DNA of 64,000 nucleotides from Pleurotus djamor (GCA_029747585.1 JAPEVF010000076.1:57686-121685); one strand, 5' to 3'. Positions 35,485 to 46,382 are shown, counted from the stretch's first letter. Numbers and translations are program-made. The notes: generated by a model from the letters alone, not told the origin.

Positions 35485-37555
35485 TTAAGAAAATTCTAGC
35501 CGATCATAATCGAGGTTTGGATACAAGCCAGCCCGAGTGAGCGTATCGAAGGGGCTCAGTAAGTGTAGAAGGTCACCATCAAACAAAGTGAGAGAAAGTA
35601 CAGCTACATAGGCTGGCATATTCCCCATTGCAATGAGCCCTTTGAATAGCGGCGTGATGAGGGTTGGCCATTGGTTGCCACCAAAGATGGAAGGAAAATC
35701 ACTAAAGCGTTTTCTCGTCACTTCAATGTCGGGCGTATATTGAGAGGTAGAAATGGAAACAACTGGGAGTTCGTCTGGCGAAATTGGTATTGACGAAGGA
35801 CGAGAGAGAACATCGCGTACGCGAGTCTGAAATTGACACATTTTGCGCACCGAAAGTTCGAAGCCAGCGACGTAGGCAACGCCAATGGTGTCGTTCGTAC
35901 ATATAAGTGGATGGGTTCCTGGAGACTTGAGATGAGGGTCATCCAAGTACTCAAACCGCCTCAAACGCACCACCACTGAGGCGTAGAAGTTGGCACACAA
36001 CACGATGCTCTGCCTTCCACGCGTCATATTGGCAACGGAGGGAGCAGTACCTAACAACATGGCATCCAGAGCAGACGCGCAGTCTGCCGATTCGTGGTGT
36101 CTGCTTGCACTACATTATGCATAGTGCGTCAGGGTCAAGCTTGGGGTAGAAGAGACAACCAGACCAACCCTCTGACATCCATTCCGTACCGCCAAAGTCA
36201 GCGCGCTCTGCCAGCCACTTTCAAGGGGTCCAAGGCTCTCGTCAAAGGTGTCCCAAAACGCTTGGAATGCTGGGAGGGTCGGGAGATAGCGTAGTTTCTG
36301 TGCTTTTCGCAAGACGACTGGAAACCATTGACAATGGAACGAGAGAAACAACGCTAAATACTCAAACTCTTCCACATTGGACGCAGATTCTCCAATCTCG
36401 TGCGGAAGCTCCGACCTAATCAACTTGAGTAGCCCCATATCAAGGTCATGCCACAGGGAGTAGTGGCGTTTGAATGATAGCGTGTTTGTGATGAATCGGG
36501 CGTAATTCTGGAGGTAAGTGATTGGAGCGCTACGGTGACCACGGTGGGAGCCATCTGGAAGCTCTCCCATAATTCGAGTGCGATTCTTAAGAACCCAACG
36601 GAGAACGGAGCTTGTATAGCGGAAGGCGGCAGGGAGATCGATGTGGTCGTGGTAGGGTCTCGAGGCAGCGAAGGATAGCATATCGCACAGTGCCTGTTCC
36701 AAAGGACCAAAGGCACTTGCGGGGATCCCGCGTTTTGACTGTGAGATAGCCTCATTCCAATAGTAGTCGATGGAAGATATGAAAAGAGGGACGACGGCGG
36801 GAACCCCGCCGATCTTGTCAACAAAACGACAGCTTCTGTTTTTCATACTGGCTTCGACGAAGACAGCGATGGCTTCACTCGCGTAATTTGCAACCATTAC
36901 CAGTGCAGCATCGCACCCGTCGAACGAGGTTCGTTGGAGGAGTAGCCAGAATTCGAAAATCGTGTCGGTGAGAAGTTCACACCCCGCAAAATCAACTTCA
37001 GGCGCCGTTCGTTGGAAGAAAGTGATGACGATCTGGATAACATGTTTAATCATCATGAGGAAGTCAGGGTACGCGTCTGGGATCGTCAAGAGAAGATCTG
37101 ATTCTGGGGAACCGAAGAGATAACGTTGAAATAAGGTAAGCCATGAAAATATCATTGCTTCATGTTTGACGAAGTGCTTCGCCGTGACGACGTCCTCGTC
37201 AGCCATCATAATGAAGTAGAAGAAAGTCGACAAATATAGACGAGCCTTCTGAATTTGTGGAAAGGTGTCCCAATCGAGAAGATGAGGCGCATCGTCGAGG
37301 GTGAGGAGCCCTTCAAGCACGGCAGGAACAATTCGGGATGATTCCTGAGGCTCGAGGGCCTTAAAATTTGAGGGCAGATAATCGGATAAGGCAGTGATCC
37401 CACCAAGCGAGCCGCTCGTGCAGCCGAGGGCCAGAGTCTAGAGGGATAAAAATCCTGTGTAAGCGACGACAGGAACTAAGCAAAAAGCAAAAAGAGCAAA
37501 AAACCTTGAGTGGTTCGCGTAGGGTCATTATCTGCCGATATTCTTGGGGTGTCAT
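35485..37555 (-). CDS. MYND zinc-finger protein, outer copy, left arm
   Basis: Protein of about 600 residues; MYND fingers usually mediate protein-protein contacts. Start 37555 (MTPQEYRQIMTLREPLK), intron, then a long helical region without known domain (TLALGCTSGS to AVRNGCQR). The zinc finger is split by an intron: exon 2 ends GCQR, and the next exon gives CKQTPRIGRLRVCSGC, HVVRYCSLRCQYDAW and KAEHRVVC. Together they supply the Cx2C, Cx2C, YCSxxC, W, H and C ligand pattern of MYND. A further intron leads to GTHPLICTNDTIGVAYV and the C-terminal region ending LDYDRLEFS at 35485. Divergent from the inner MYND gene. The right counterpart is a pseudogene. Confidence 0.85.
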
Positions 37556-37808
37556 AATTTAGTCTTTGCAGCATCAGATTCTCAGAGAGTGTGGTGTATA
37601 TCCGACGTGACGCGTCGCGTATTGCAGTTCAGTTGCAGAGCAAGNAAAAAAAGGACGCGTCGCGTCGCTTGTGAGGAAATGAGGCGCGCACGTGCCATCA
37701 GGGGGGCGTCCACGTTGAAAACATGGACTGAGGTTTTCTTCTAAGTTCTCCCCAACCTCATCAGTCTGATTCAAATCTCTGAAGATCTAAGTCTGTAGAA
37801 ACTGCGCC
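37556..37808. promoter_or_regulatory. Divergent promoter between MYND genes, two ACGCGT sites
   Basis: A 253 bp shared upstream region. ACGCGT, the core of the MluI cell-cycle box in fungi, occurs at 37610-37615 and 37655-37660, each within a GACGCGTCGCGT context. The mirror region (44172-44432) keeps one (44377-44382) and has the second changed to GACGCGACGCGA. One N at 37645. Regulation by an MBF-like factor is only a suggestion. Confidence 0.4.
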
Positions 37809-39885
37809 ATGAAACCACAGGAATATAGGCACATAATGACCCTTCGAGAACCCCTCAAGGTTTTTTCCAAATTTTCTATCGTCGCTTACGAGTCGCTTAT
37901 ATACTTCTCATCATTGCATCAGACGCTCGCTCTGGGCTGTACCAGTGGTTCTCTTGACGGTATTACCGCCTTGTCTGATTACCTCTCTCAAAACTTTCAG
38001 ACTTTCGAAACGCGAGAGTCAGCCCGAATCATTCCTGCGGTGCTTAAAGGACTCTTCGCTGCAGGCGATGTACCTCCTGCTCTGGATTTCGAGACCTTTC
38101 GACAAGTGAAAAGTGCTTTTCTACATCTATCAACTTTCTTTTACCTCTCTGTGCTGTCTCGCGAGGAGGACGCCGCGGCCAGGCGCTTCGTCAAACATGA
38201 AGCAACCATATTCCCCTGGCTGACCTTCCTTCAACGTCATCTTTTCGGCTGCCCAGAACCGAATTTACTTTTCGCGATTCCAGACGCGCGGCCTGACTTC
38301 CTCATGATCGTAAAACATGTCATCCAAATCATCATCGAGTACATCCAACGACCCGACCCAGAAATTGATTTTACCAGGTGTGAATATCTCACCGACACGA
38401 TTTTTGAATTTTGGATACTGCTGCAACGAACCTCATTCGATGGCTGCAATGCTGAGATGATGATGGTCGCAACCTACACAAATGGAGTAGTTGCTGCCTT
38501 GATCGAAGCAAGCACAAAAACCAACAGCTTTCAATTTGTTGACAAGATCGGTGGTGTTTCCGTCGTTGTCCCTCTTTTCCTTTCTTGCATCGACTACTAC
38601 TGGAACGAGGCTCGGTCACAATTCAAACGCGAAATTCCTGTAGCTACCTTTTGCCCCCTGGAGCAAGCACTATATGATATGATACCTTTCGCTGCGTCGA
38701 GCGTATACAACGACCACATCGATATTCCCGCTGTCTTCCGCTACTCAGGCACTGTTATCCACTGGGTCCTCAGTAATCGGCCTCGAATCATTGAAGACCT
38801 GCCAGATGGCTTTCACAATGGTCACACCACTCCAATCGCGTACCTGCAGAATTACATCGGATTCGTCGCCAACACGCTGTCACACAAGCGCTATTACTCA
38901 CTCTGGCACGACCTCGACTTGGAACTCCTCAAGCTGATTAGGTCGGGGCTTCCACCCGAGTTTGGCGAAGCTAGTTTTGCTATGGAAGAGTTCGAGTACT
39001 TATTGGAGTTTATCTCGTTTTACGCTCAATGGTTTCCTGTTGTCTTGCGCAAGGCTCTGAAACTGCTCCATCTCCCCACCCTCCCGGCGTACCAAGCAAT
39101 TTGGGACCGCTTTGATGATGACGTTGAACCGCAAGGACGAGGGTTAGAGAGTTCGTTGCGTTTCGCAGTCCGGCATGGGTTATGCCAGAGGGTTGGTTGT
39201 CTTGTCTTTTCTCCCCTGATATGTCCTTGACGCGTTCGGTTTTTGCCATCTATACTATAGTGCGGGAAGCTACCACGGTCCAGGAAACTCCGCGTTTGTT
39301 CAGGGTGTCATGTCGTTAGGTATTGCTCTACTCGTTGTCAATCTGATGCGTGGAAGTCGGAACATCGTGTCGTGTGCAAACTTCTGCGCTTCAGCGGCGG
39401 TGCGTTTAATGCGTTCTGAATCGCTCGACCTCCTTCATCCAAATTCTCTAGGTACTCATCCCATGATATGTACCAACGACACCATCGGGGTGACCTATGT
39501 TGCCAATTTCGAACTTCTGTCGCGCAAAATGTGTCACTTTCCGATGCGTGTGCAAGAAGCACTCTCCCGTCCGCCACGGATACCAATCCCGCCCGACGAA
39601 CTCCCAGTAATTTCCCTTTCTATCCCAAAATATTCTTCAGATTTCAAGGTGACAAGAAAACGATTCAGTGACTTCCCTAGCATCTTCGGTGGCGACGAAT
39701 GGCCGACCCTCATCATGCCGCTATTCAAACGGGTCATTGAAAAGGGGAAGATGCCGGGCTACTTGGTTGTACTTTCGCTCACTATGTTTGATGATGATCG
39801 CCTCCACTTACTGAGTCCCTACGATACCGTCACTGGAGCTGGCTTGCTTCCCAAAGTTGACTTCGATCGACTCCTGAATATCTAG
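37809..39885 (+). CDS. MYND zinc-finger protein, inner copy, left arm
   Basis: Paralogue of the outer gene. Start 37809 (MKPQEYRHIMTLREPLK); the first intron (about 37859-37921) happens to be open in frame here, but its splice sites and the paralogues show it is an intron. The main exon runs to GLCQR. The intron within the finger is followed by CGKLPRSRKLRVCSGC, HVVRYCSTRCQSDAW and KSEHRVVC, a complete MYND ligand set. The C-terminal exon starts GTHPMICTNDTIGVTYV and ends DFDRLLNI at 39885. The C-terminal exon translation is the same in the right copy (42093-44171), so the two inner genes are far closer than the two outer ones. Confidence 0.87.
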
Positions 39886-40151
39886 TACGAGTAGTTCTAC
39901 ATGAGGATTGTGTCACCAAAAACATAGTCTACACACACGCTTACAGGTTACGCTAGGATGGGAATTCGAAGCCAGAAAATTCGTGAAAAGTGTCATGTGT
40001 GACGCGAACGCGGACGGATTTTCCTCCTTGAAGTTGTTGAATGCGGTCACAAGCAATTTGGCATTGCGACATCCCCTACTAAAGATATCCAAGATAATAC
40101 AATCCACGGCTGAGCAAAATAATAGTACATGGAAACGTGGACAAATGAAGG
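39886..40151. other. Convergent spacer between inner MYND gene and central gene
   Basis: A 266 bp gap between converging 3' ends, mirrored at 41827-42092. No coding feature is supported; an antisense frame extending into it is a shadow. Confidence 0.5.
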
Positions 40152-40918
40152 CTACGAAGTCGACGGAGAGACAGCAGCTGCAAGGGCTTTCTTCTCCTTT
40201 ACTTTCTTTCGAACTACCGCGAACTCTTCGGCGGTAAGGACGCGCGCTGAACGGCGGTAGATAATGTAAGATGCTTGCAAGGGATAACAGAGTCAAATGA
40301 CACACCCTTACGACGCCATTGCCAATTGGCGGGGCTCAGATGCCATGCAGGCATTTCACCGTCGAATAATTTTTCCGCCATTCGGTCTATGATATCGTGG
40401 GGGCGGATGATACCCTTACGGTTGTCGCCAATGCAGAGCCCCAAGGTAATGGAGTTGTCGGGAAGTAAGACCTCCCTAATTACGAGTGACTCGCGAAATT
40501 CTTCCGAGGGGCCAAACTCTTCAAAGATTCCTTCTTCCATAGAGTAGACCGAGTCCGCCACAATGTCTCCGGTCGAACCATGAGTGCGAGAGACGTATTC
40601 AGGGTAATGTTTTACGCAGATTTCGAGGAGCTTGGGTTTGCCAACAGCCCAGCAGAGGAAGAAGAGTGGCGGGAAGAAGTGCTTGACTTGGTCGCCACCA
40701 AGAAAGTACCGAGGGATGCCCCAAATAGGAAACGGCGTCGACTTGCAGAGAATCTCGCGGTCCTGTGTGAAACGATGAGCGACTCACGGCAGAACAAGAA
40801 GAGGAGGAGCGCATGCTGAGGCCTGGTATTCCTCGCCATTTGGTGGCGCGAGCTTGAGTCTTTTGGGAATCGGGATGAAGCTGAGCGGGGAGGTGGGAAT
40901 GAGGTACTTTGTCGCCAT
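40152..40918 (-). CDS. Unrecognised gene at the dyad, left copy
   Basis: Not assignable to a family. Proposed start 40918 (MATKYLIPTSPLSFIPIPKR). A stop (CCGTGA) lies in the same frame before the main coding stretch; an intron ending cacacag could remove it, but would be only 25-33 nt, so the 5' model is insecure. The main exon reads DREILCKSTPFPIWGIPRYF, a hydrophobic stretch HFFPPLFFLCWAVGKPK, VKHYPEYVSRTHGSTGD, VADSVYSMEEGIFEEF and DNRKGIIRPHDIIDRMAEKL. A last intron leads to VLTAEEFAVVRKKVKEKK and the stop at 40152. An opposite-strand frame across the 5' half looks coding but is judged a shadow. Confidence 0.55.
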
Positions 40919-40949
40919 GATGGTCACTTGCACAGGAACCTGACGCGCG

Positions 40950-40982
40950 TATTCAACCAGTATTCAAGTATTCAATATTCAA
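40950..40982 (+). repeat. Four TATTCAA units
   Basis: TATTCAA at 40950, 40961, 40969 and 40976; the last two abut. Present once at the dyad and not mirrored. Confidence 0.85.
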
Positions 40983-40983
40983 C

Positions 40984-41044
40984 GGTCACTGGACCCTGGT
41001 CCACGTCATGCACGTGATCGTGACGTCCAGGGACCACCGTGACC
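40984..41044. repeat. Imperfect hairpin at the dyad
   Basis: The left arm GGTCACTGGACCCTGGTCCA plus CGTCA matches the reverse complement of the right arm with a few mismatches and a gap. The loop is about 12 nt. Its midpoint (about 41014) lies within about 10 bp of the symmetry axis calculated from the flanking gene starts (about 41003). Confidence 0.8.
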
Positions 41045-41087
41045 AACTTCGATGCCTGGCACTTCTTCCACATTGACTGTAACCACC

Positions 41088-41826
41088 ATGTCCACCAAGC
41101 ACCTCATTCCCACCTCCGCCCTCAGCTTCATCCCGATTCCCAAAAGACTCAAAGCTCGCGCCACCAAATGGCGAGGAATACCAGTCCTCTGGCAGTACGC
41201 TCCTCGTCTTCTTGTCCTGCCGTGAGTCACTCATCGTTTCACTTAGGACCGCGAGGTTCTCTGCAAGTCGACGCCGTTTCCTATTTGGGGCATCCCTCGG
41301 TACTTTCTTGGTGGCGATCAAGTCAAGCACTTCTTCCCGCCACTCTTCTTCCTCTGCTGGGCTGTTGGCAAACCCAAGCTCCTCGAAATCTGCGTAAAAC
41401 ATTACCCTGAATACGTCTCGCACTCATGGTTCGGCCGGCGGACTCGGTCTACTCCATGGAAGAAGCCATCTTCGAAGAATTTCGCGACTCACTCGTAATT
41501 AGGGACGTCTTACTTCCCGACAACTCCATTGCCTTGGGGCTCTCCATTGGCGACAACCGTAAGGGTATCATCCGCCCCCTCAATATCATAGACCGGATGG
41601 CGGAAAAATTGTTCGACGGCGAAATGCCTGCATGGTATCTGAGCCCCGCTAATTTGCAATGGCGTCGGAAGGGTATGGACTTGGCCTTTTTCTCCCTTGC
41701 AAGCATTCCACACTAATCTTCCGCCGTTCAGCGCGCGTCCTTACCAGCGAAGAATTTGCCGTAGTTCAAAAGAAAGTAAAGGAGAAGAAAGCCCTTGCAG
41801 CTGCTGTCTCTCTGTCGACTTCGTAG
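41088..41826 (+). pseudogene. Unrecognised central gene, right copy, frameshifted
   Basis: Mirror of 40152-40918. The 5' part begins MSTKHLIPTSALSFIPIPKR, then one inserted base (caaagctc for caagctc) and two more bases later alter about 20 residues before the frame returns. After VKHYPEYVS the copy lacks 2 nt (tctcg for tctctcg) and then 11 nt (gagacattgtg), a net loss that breaks the frame ahead of ADSVYSMEEAIF. A further 18 nt in-frame loss removes one of two tandem EEF-type units. The 3' part is open through the last intron to TAG at 41826. A shortened protein from ATG 41426 is possible. Confidence 0.6.
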
Positions 41827-42092
41827 CCTTCATTTGTCCACGTTTCCATGTACTATTATTTTGCTCAGCCGTGGATTGTATTATCTTGGATATCTTTAGC
41901 AGGGGATGTCGCAATGCCAAATTGCTTGTGGCCGCATTCAACAACTTCAAGGAGGAAAATCCGTCTGCGTTCGCGTCACACATGACACTTTTCACTAATT
42001 TTCTAGCTTCGAATTCCCATCCTAGCGTAACCTGTAAGCGTGTGTGTAGACTATGTTTTTAGTGACACAATCCTCATGCAGAACTACTCGTA
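41827..42092. other. Convergent spacer, right copy
   Basis: Mirror of 39886-40151; nothing coding seen. Confidence 0.5.
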
Positions 42093-44171
42093 CTAGATAT
42101 TCAGGAGTCGATCGAAGTCAACTTTGGGAAGCAAGCCAGCTCCAGTGACGGTATCGTAGGGACTCAGTAAGTGGAGGCGATCATCATCAAACATAGTGAG
42201 CGAAAGTACAACCAAGTAGCCCGGCATCTTCCCCTTTTCAATGACCCGTTTGAATAGCGGCATGATGAGGGTCGGCCATTCGTCGCCACCGAAGATGCTA
42301 GGGAAGTCACTGAACCGTTTTCTTGTCACCTTGAAATCTGAAGAATATTTTGGGATAGAAAGGGAAATTACTGGGAGTTCGTCGGGCGGGATTGGTATCC
42401 GTGGCGGACGGGAGAGTGCTTCTTGCACACGCATCGGAAAGTGACACATTTTGCGCGACAGAAGTTCGAAATTGGCAACATAGGTCACCCCGATGGTGTC
42501 GTTGGTACATATCATGGGATGAGTACCTAGAGAATTTGGATGAAGGAGGTCGAGCGATTCAGAACGCATTAAACGCACCGCCGCTGAAGCGCAGAAGTTT
42601 GCACACGACACGATGTTCCGACTTCCACGCATCAGATTGACAACGAGTAGAGCAATACCTAACGACATGACACCCTGAACAAACGCGGAGTTTCCTGGAC
42701 CGTGGTAGCTTCCCGCACTATAGTATAGATGGCAAAAACCATACGCGTCAAGGACCTATCAGGGGAGAAAAGACAAGACAACCAACCCTCTGGCATAACC
42801 CATGCCGGACTGCGAAACGCAACGAACTCTCTAACCCTCGTCCTTGTGGTTCAACGTCATCATCAAAGCTGTCCCAAATTGCTTGGTACGCCGGAAGGGT
42901 GGGGAGATGGAGCAGTTTCAGAGCCTTGCGCAAGACAACAGGAAACCATTGAGCGTAAAACGAGATAAACTCCAATAAGTACTCGAACTCTTCCATAGCA
43001 AAACTAGCTTCGCCAAACTCGGGTGGAAGCCCCGACCTAATCAGCTTGAGGAGTTCCAAGTCGAGGTCGTGCCAGAGTGAGTAATAGCGCTTGTGTGATA
43101 GCGTGTTGGCGACGAATCCGATGTAATTCTGCAGGTACGCGATTGGAGTGGTGTGACCATTGTGAAAGCCGTCTGGCAGGTCTTCAATGATTCGAGGCCG
43201 ATTACTGAGGACCCAGTGGATAACAGTGCCTGAGTAGCGGAAGACAGCGGGAATATCGATGTGGTCGTTGTATACGCTCGACGCAGCGAAAGGTACCATA
43301 TCATATAGTGCTTGCTCCAGGGGGCAAAAGGCAGCTACGGGAATTTCGCGTTTGAATTGTGACCGAGCCTCGTTCCAGTAGTAGTCGATGCAAGAAAGGA
43401 AAAGAGGGACAACGACGGAAACACCACCGATCTTGTCAACAAATTGAAAGTTGTTGGTTTTTGTGCTTGCTTCGATCAAGGCAGCAACCACTCCATTTGT
43501 GTAGGTTGCGACCATCATCATCTCAGCATTGCAGCCATCGAATGAGGTTCGTTGCAGCAGTATCCAAAATTCAAAAATCGTGTCGGTGAGATATTCACAC
43601 CTGGTAAAATCAATTTCAGGGTCGGGTCGTTGGATGTACTCGATGATGATTTGGATGACATGTTTTACAATCATGAGGAAGTCAGGCCGCGCGTCTGGAA
43701 TCGCGAAAAGTAGATTCGGTTCTGGGCAGCCGAAAAGATGACGTTGAAGGAAGGTCAGCCAGGGGAATATGGTTGCTTCGTGTTTGACGAAGCGCCTGGC
43801 CGCGGCATCCTCCTCGCGAGACAGCACAGAGAGGTAAAAGAAAGTTGATAGGTGTAGAAAAGCACTTTTCACTTGTCGAAAGGTCTCGAAATCCAGAGCA
43901 GGGGGTACATCGCCTGCAGCGAAGAGTCCTTTGAGCACCGCAGGAATGATTCGGGCTGACTCTCGCGGTTCGAAAGTCTGAAAGTTTTGAGAGAGGTAAT
44001 CAGACAAGGCGGTAATACCGTCAAGCGAACCACTGGTACAGCCCAGTGCGAGCGTCTGATGCAATGATGAGATGTATATAAGCGACTTATAAGCGACGAT
44101 AGAAAATTTGGGAAAAAAACCTTGAGGGGTTCTCGAAGAGTCATTATGTGCCGGTATTCCTGTGGCTTCAT
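42093..44171 (-). CDS. MYND zinc-finger protein, inner copy, right arm
   Basis: Mirror of 37809-39885 and almost identical in translation: MKPQEYRHIMTLREPLK start at 44171, same introns, main exon to GLCQR, finger exon CGKLPRSRKLRVCSGC with YCSTRCQSDAW, and the C-terminal exon ending DFDRLLNI. The first intron has one extra T here (ggttttttt) and is not open in frame, which confirms it is spliced out. No lesion is seen; differences are isolated substitutions such as N for S in KTN(N/S)FQFVDKIGG. Confidence 0.87.
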
Positions 44172-44432
44172 GGTGCAGTTTCTACAGGCTTAGATCTTCA
44201 GAGGTTTGAATTATGTAGACTGATGTGGTTGGGTGGAAGAAAACTTCAGCCCATATCAAGTTGACAACCATCGTTTTCAGCGTGGTAGCCCCCCCTGAGG
44301 TCACGTGCGCGCTTCATTTCCGTTGACGCGACGCGACGGGTTTTTCTTTTGCTCTGCAACCAATCTGCAACACGCGACGCGTCACGTCGGATACACCACT
44401 CTCTGAAAATCTGATGCCGCAAAGTCTACGAT
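44172..44432. promoter_or_regulatory. Divergent MYND promoter, right copy
   Basis: Mirror of 37556-37808, retaining one ACGCGT (44377-44382). Confidence 0.4.
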
Positions 44433-46382
44433 ATGACACCCCAAGAATATCGGCAGATAATGACCCTACGCGAACCTCTCAAGGTTTTTGCTCTTTTTGC
44501 GAAGTTCCTGTCGTCGCTTACACAGATATTTTATCCCTCTAGACTCTGGCCCTAGGCTGCATAAGTGGCTCGTTTGGTGGGATCACTGCCTTATCCGATT
44601 ATCTGCCCTCAAATTTTAAGGCCCTCGAGCCTCAGGAATCATCCCGAATTGTTCCTGCCGTGCTGGAAGGGCTACTCACTCTCGACGATGCGCCTCATCT
44701 TCTCGACCGAGAGACGTTTCCACAAACTCAAAAGGCTCTTCTACTTCTGTCGACTTTCTTTCACTTCACTATACTGGCACGCGAGGCCGACGTCGCGGCA
44801 AGGCGCTTCGTCAAACATGAAACGACGATATTCTCATGGCTTACCTTCTTTCAACGTTATCTCTTCGGCTCCCCCGAATCAGATCTTCTCTTGAAGATTC
44901 CAGACGCGCGGCCTGACTTCCTCATGATGATTAAACATGTCATTCAAATCGTTATCACATACCTTCAACGAACAGAGCCTGAAATCGATTTTGCCAGCTG
45001 TAAACATCTCACCGATACGATCTTCAGATTTTGGATACTCCTACAACGAACGTCATTCGACGGCTGCGATTCTGAGATGATGACGGTTGCAAATTACACC
45101 AGTCGACTACTATTGGAAGCAGGCTATCTCACAGTCAAAACGCCGGATCCCCGTCAGTTCCTTCGGCCCTTTGGAGCAAGCACTGCACGATATGCTACCC
45201 TTCGCTGCTTCGAGGCCCTACAACGACGACCTCGATCTCCCTGCCGTCTTCCGTTACACAAGCTCCGTTACCCATTGGATTCTTAAGAATCGCACTCGAA
45301 TCATGAGAGAGCTTCCAGATGACTTCCACGATGGTCGCACCATTCCTTTACCAATCGCCTACCTCCAGGATTATGTCCGATTCATCACAAAGATGCTATC
45401 ATTCAAACGCTACTACCCCGTTTGGCGTGACATAGACATTGGTTTACTCAAGTTGATTAGGTCGGAGCTTCCACACGATATTGTCGAATCTGCGCCCTGT
45501 GTGGAAAAGCTCGAGTACTTGACCTTGTTCATCTCGTTCCACTCCCAATGGTTTCCTGTCGTCTTGCGAAAAGCACTGAAACTACGCTATCTCCCGACCC
45601 TCCCAGCATGCCAAGCATTCTGGGATGCCTTTGATGAGAGCACTGGGTCAAATGAACGTCGCTTGGAGAACGCGTTGAATTTGGCGGCGTGGAATGATGG
45701 ATGTCAGAGGGTTGGTCTCGCCGTATGTTCTACCCCAAGCTTGGCTTTGACGCAGATGGTTTCTGCCATTCATTACACAGTGCAGGCAGACACCTCAAAT
45801 CGGCAAACTACGCGTCTGCTCAGGATGTCACGTTGTTAGGTACTGCTCTATTCGTTGCCAACATGACGCGTGGAAGGCAGAACATCGCGTTATGTGCAAA
45901 CTTCTGTGCCTTAGTGGTGGTGCGTTTGATGTGTTTTGAGTCACTTGAATGTCCCTAACCTAAATTCTCTAGGAACCCATCCGCTTATCTGTACGAACGA
46001 CACCGTTGGCATTGCCTACGTTGCTGCTTTCGAACTTTTGGCGCGCAAACTGTGCCACTTTCAGATCCACATACACGATATTCTCTCTCGTTCTTCTCCA
46101 GTATCGATTCCGACAGATGAACTCCCAGTTGTTTCCCTTTCCATCTCTCAACATACACCCGACATCCAAGTGACGAGAAAACGCTTTAGTGATTTTCCTG
46201 GTATCTTTGGTGGCGAAGAATGGCCGACCCTTATCACGCCGCTATTCCTTGCTGCGGTGGGGGGTATGCCAGCCTATGTAGCCGTACTTTCTCTCACTTT
46301 ATTTAATGGTGACCATCTACACTTACTGAGCCCCCTCGATACGCTCACTCGGGCTGGCTTGTATCCCAAACCTCGACTATGA
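44433..46382 (+). pseudogene. MYND zinc-finger gene, outer copy, right arm, disrupted
   Basis: Counterpart of 35485-37555. Start MTPQEYRQIMTLREPLK and first intron are intact. After MMTVANYTS the sequence jumps to the equivalent of DYYW: about 107 nt present in the left copy (EAIAVFVEAS to FISSI) are missing, which shifts the frame and leads to an early stop. Downstream the frame is open again (VDYYWKQAISQSKRRIPVSS to GCQR). The finger exon is intact (CRQTPQIGKLRVCSGC, YCSIRCQHDAW), as is most of the C-terminal exon. One extra C (tatcccaaacct for tatccaaacct) then shifts the last residues to PKPRL* at 46382. It differs from its counterpart far more than the inner pair do. Confidence 0.8.

Larger units (their letters stand above)
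15310..41003 (+). repeat. Left arm of window-scale inverted repeat
   Basis: Gene for gene this arm mirrors 41004-64000 with high identity. Paired landmarks: aminotransferase start 15950 with 63360, coiled-coil stop 17817 with 61488, tRNA 30687-30790 with 51113-51216, ABC stop 30909 with 50973, inner MYND 37809-39885 with 42093-44171, central gene start 40918 with 41088. Coordinate sums are about 82000 near the centre and drop to about 79300 beyond 24 kb, because the left arm holds extra DNA at 20.5-24.7 kb. One internal block is inverted relative to this symmetry. Confidence 0.95.
40919..41087. promoter_or_regulatory. 169 bp centre of the fold-back, bidirectional promoter with hairpin
   Basis: Separates the two opposite central-gene starts. 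It contains four TATTCAA units (40950-40982) and an imperfect inverted repeat (40984-41044) with arms GGTCAC...ACGTCA and TGACGT...GTGACC. CACGTG (41011-41016) sits in the loop, and ACGTCA / TGACGT half-sites flank it symmetrically. Confidence 0.65.

Noticed and set aside
37859..37921. Treating the first intron of the left inner MYND gene as coding because it is open
   Set aside because: The right copy has one extra T and is not open; both outer genes have the same intron with stops. The GT...AG ends are conserved.
40580..40819. 79-codon basic/acidic frame (MSARDVFRVMFYADFEELGF...), mirrored and longer on minus at 40986-41427
   Set aside because: It is the exact codon-aligned antisense of the central gene. 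The right copy is frameshifted at its start and the left ends at a stop absent from the right. The sense frame continues through a proper intron to a longer product, so this is taken as a shadow.
40950..40982. TATTCAA units as a CRISPR-like or telomeric array
   Set aside because: Units of 7 nt with spacing of 0-4 nt in a eukaryotic intergenic region; no spacers and no telomeric G-rich pattern.
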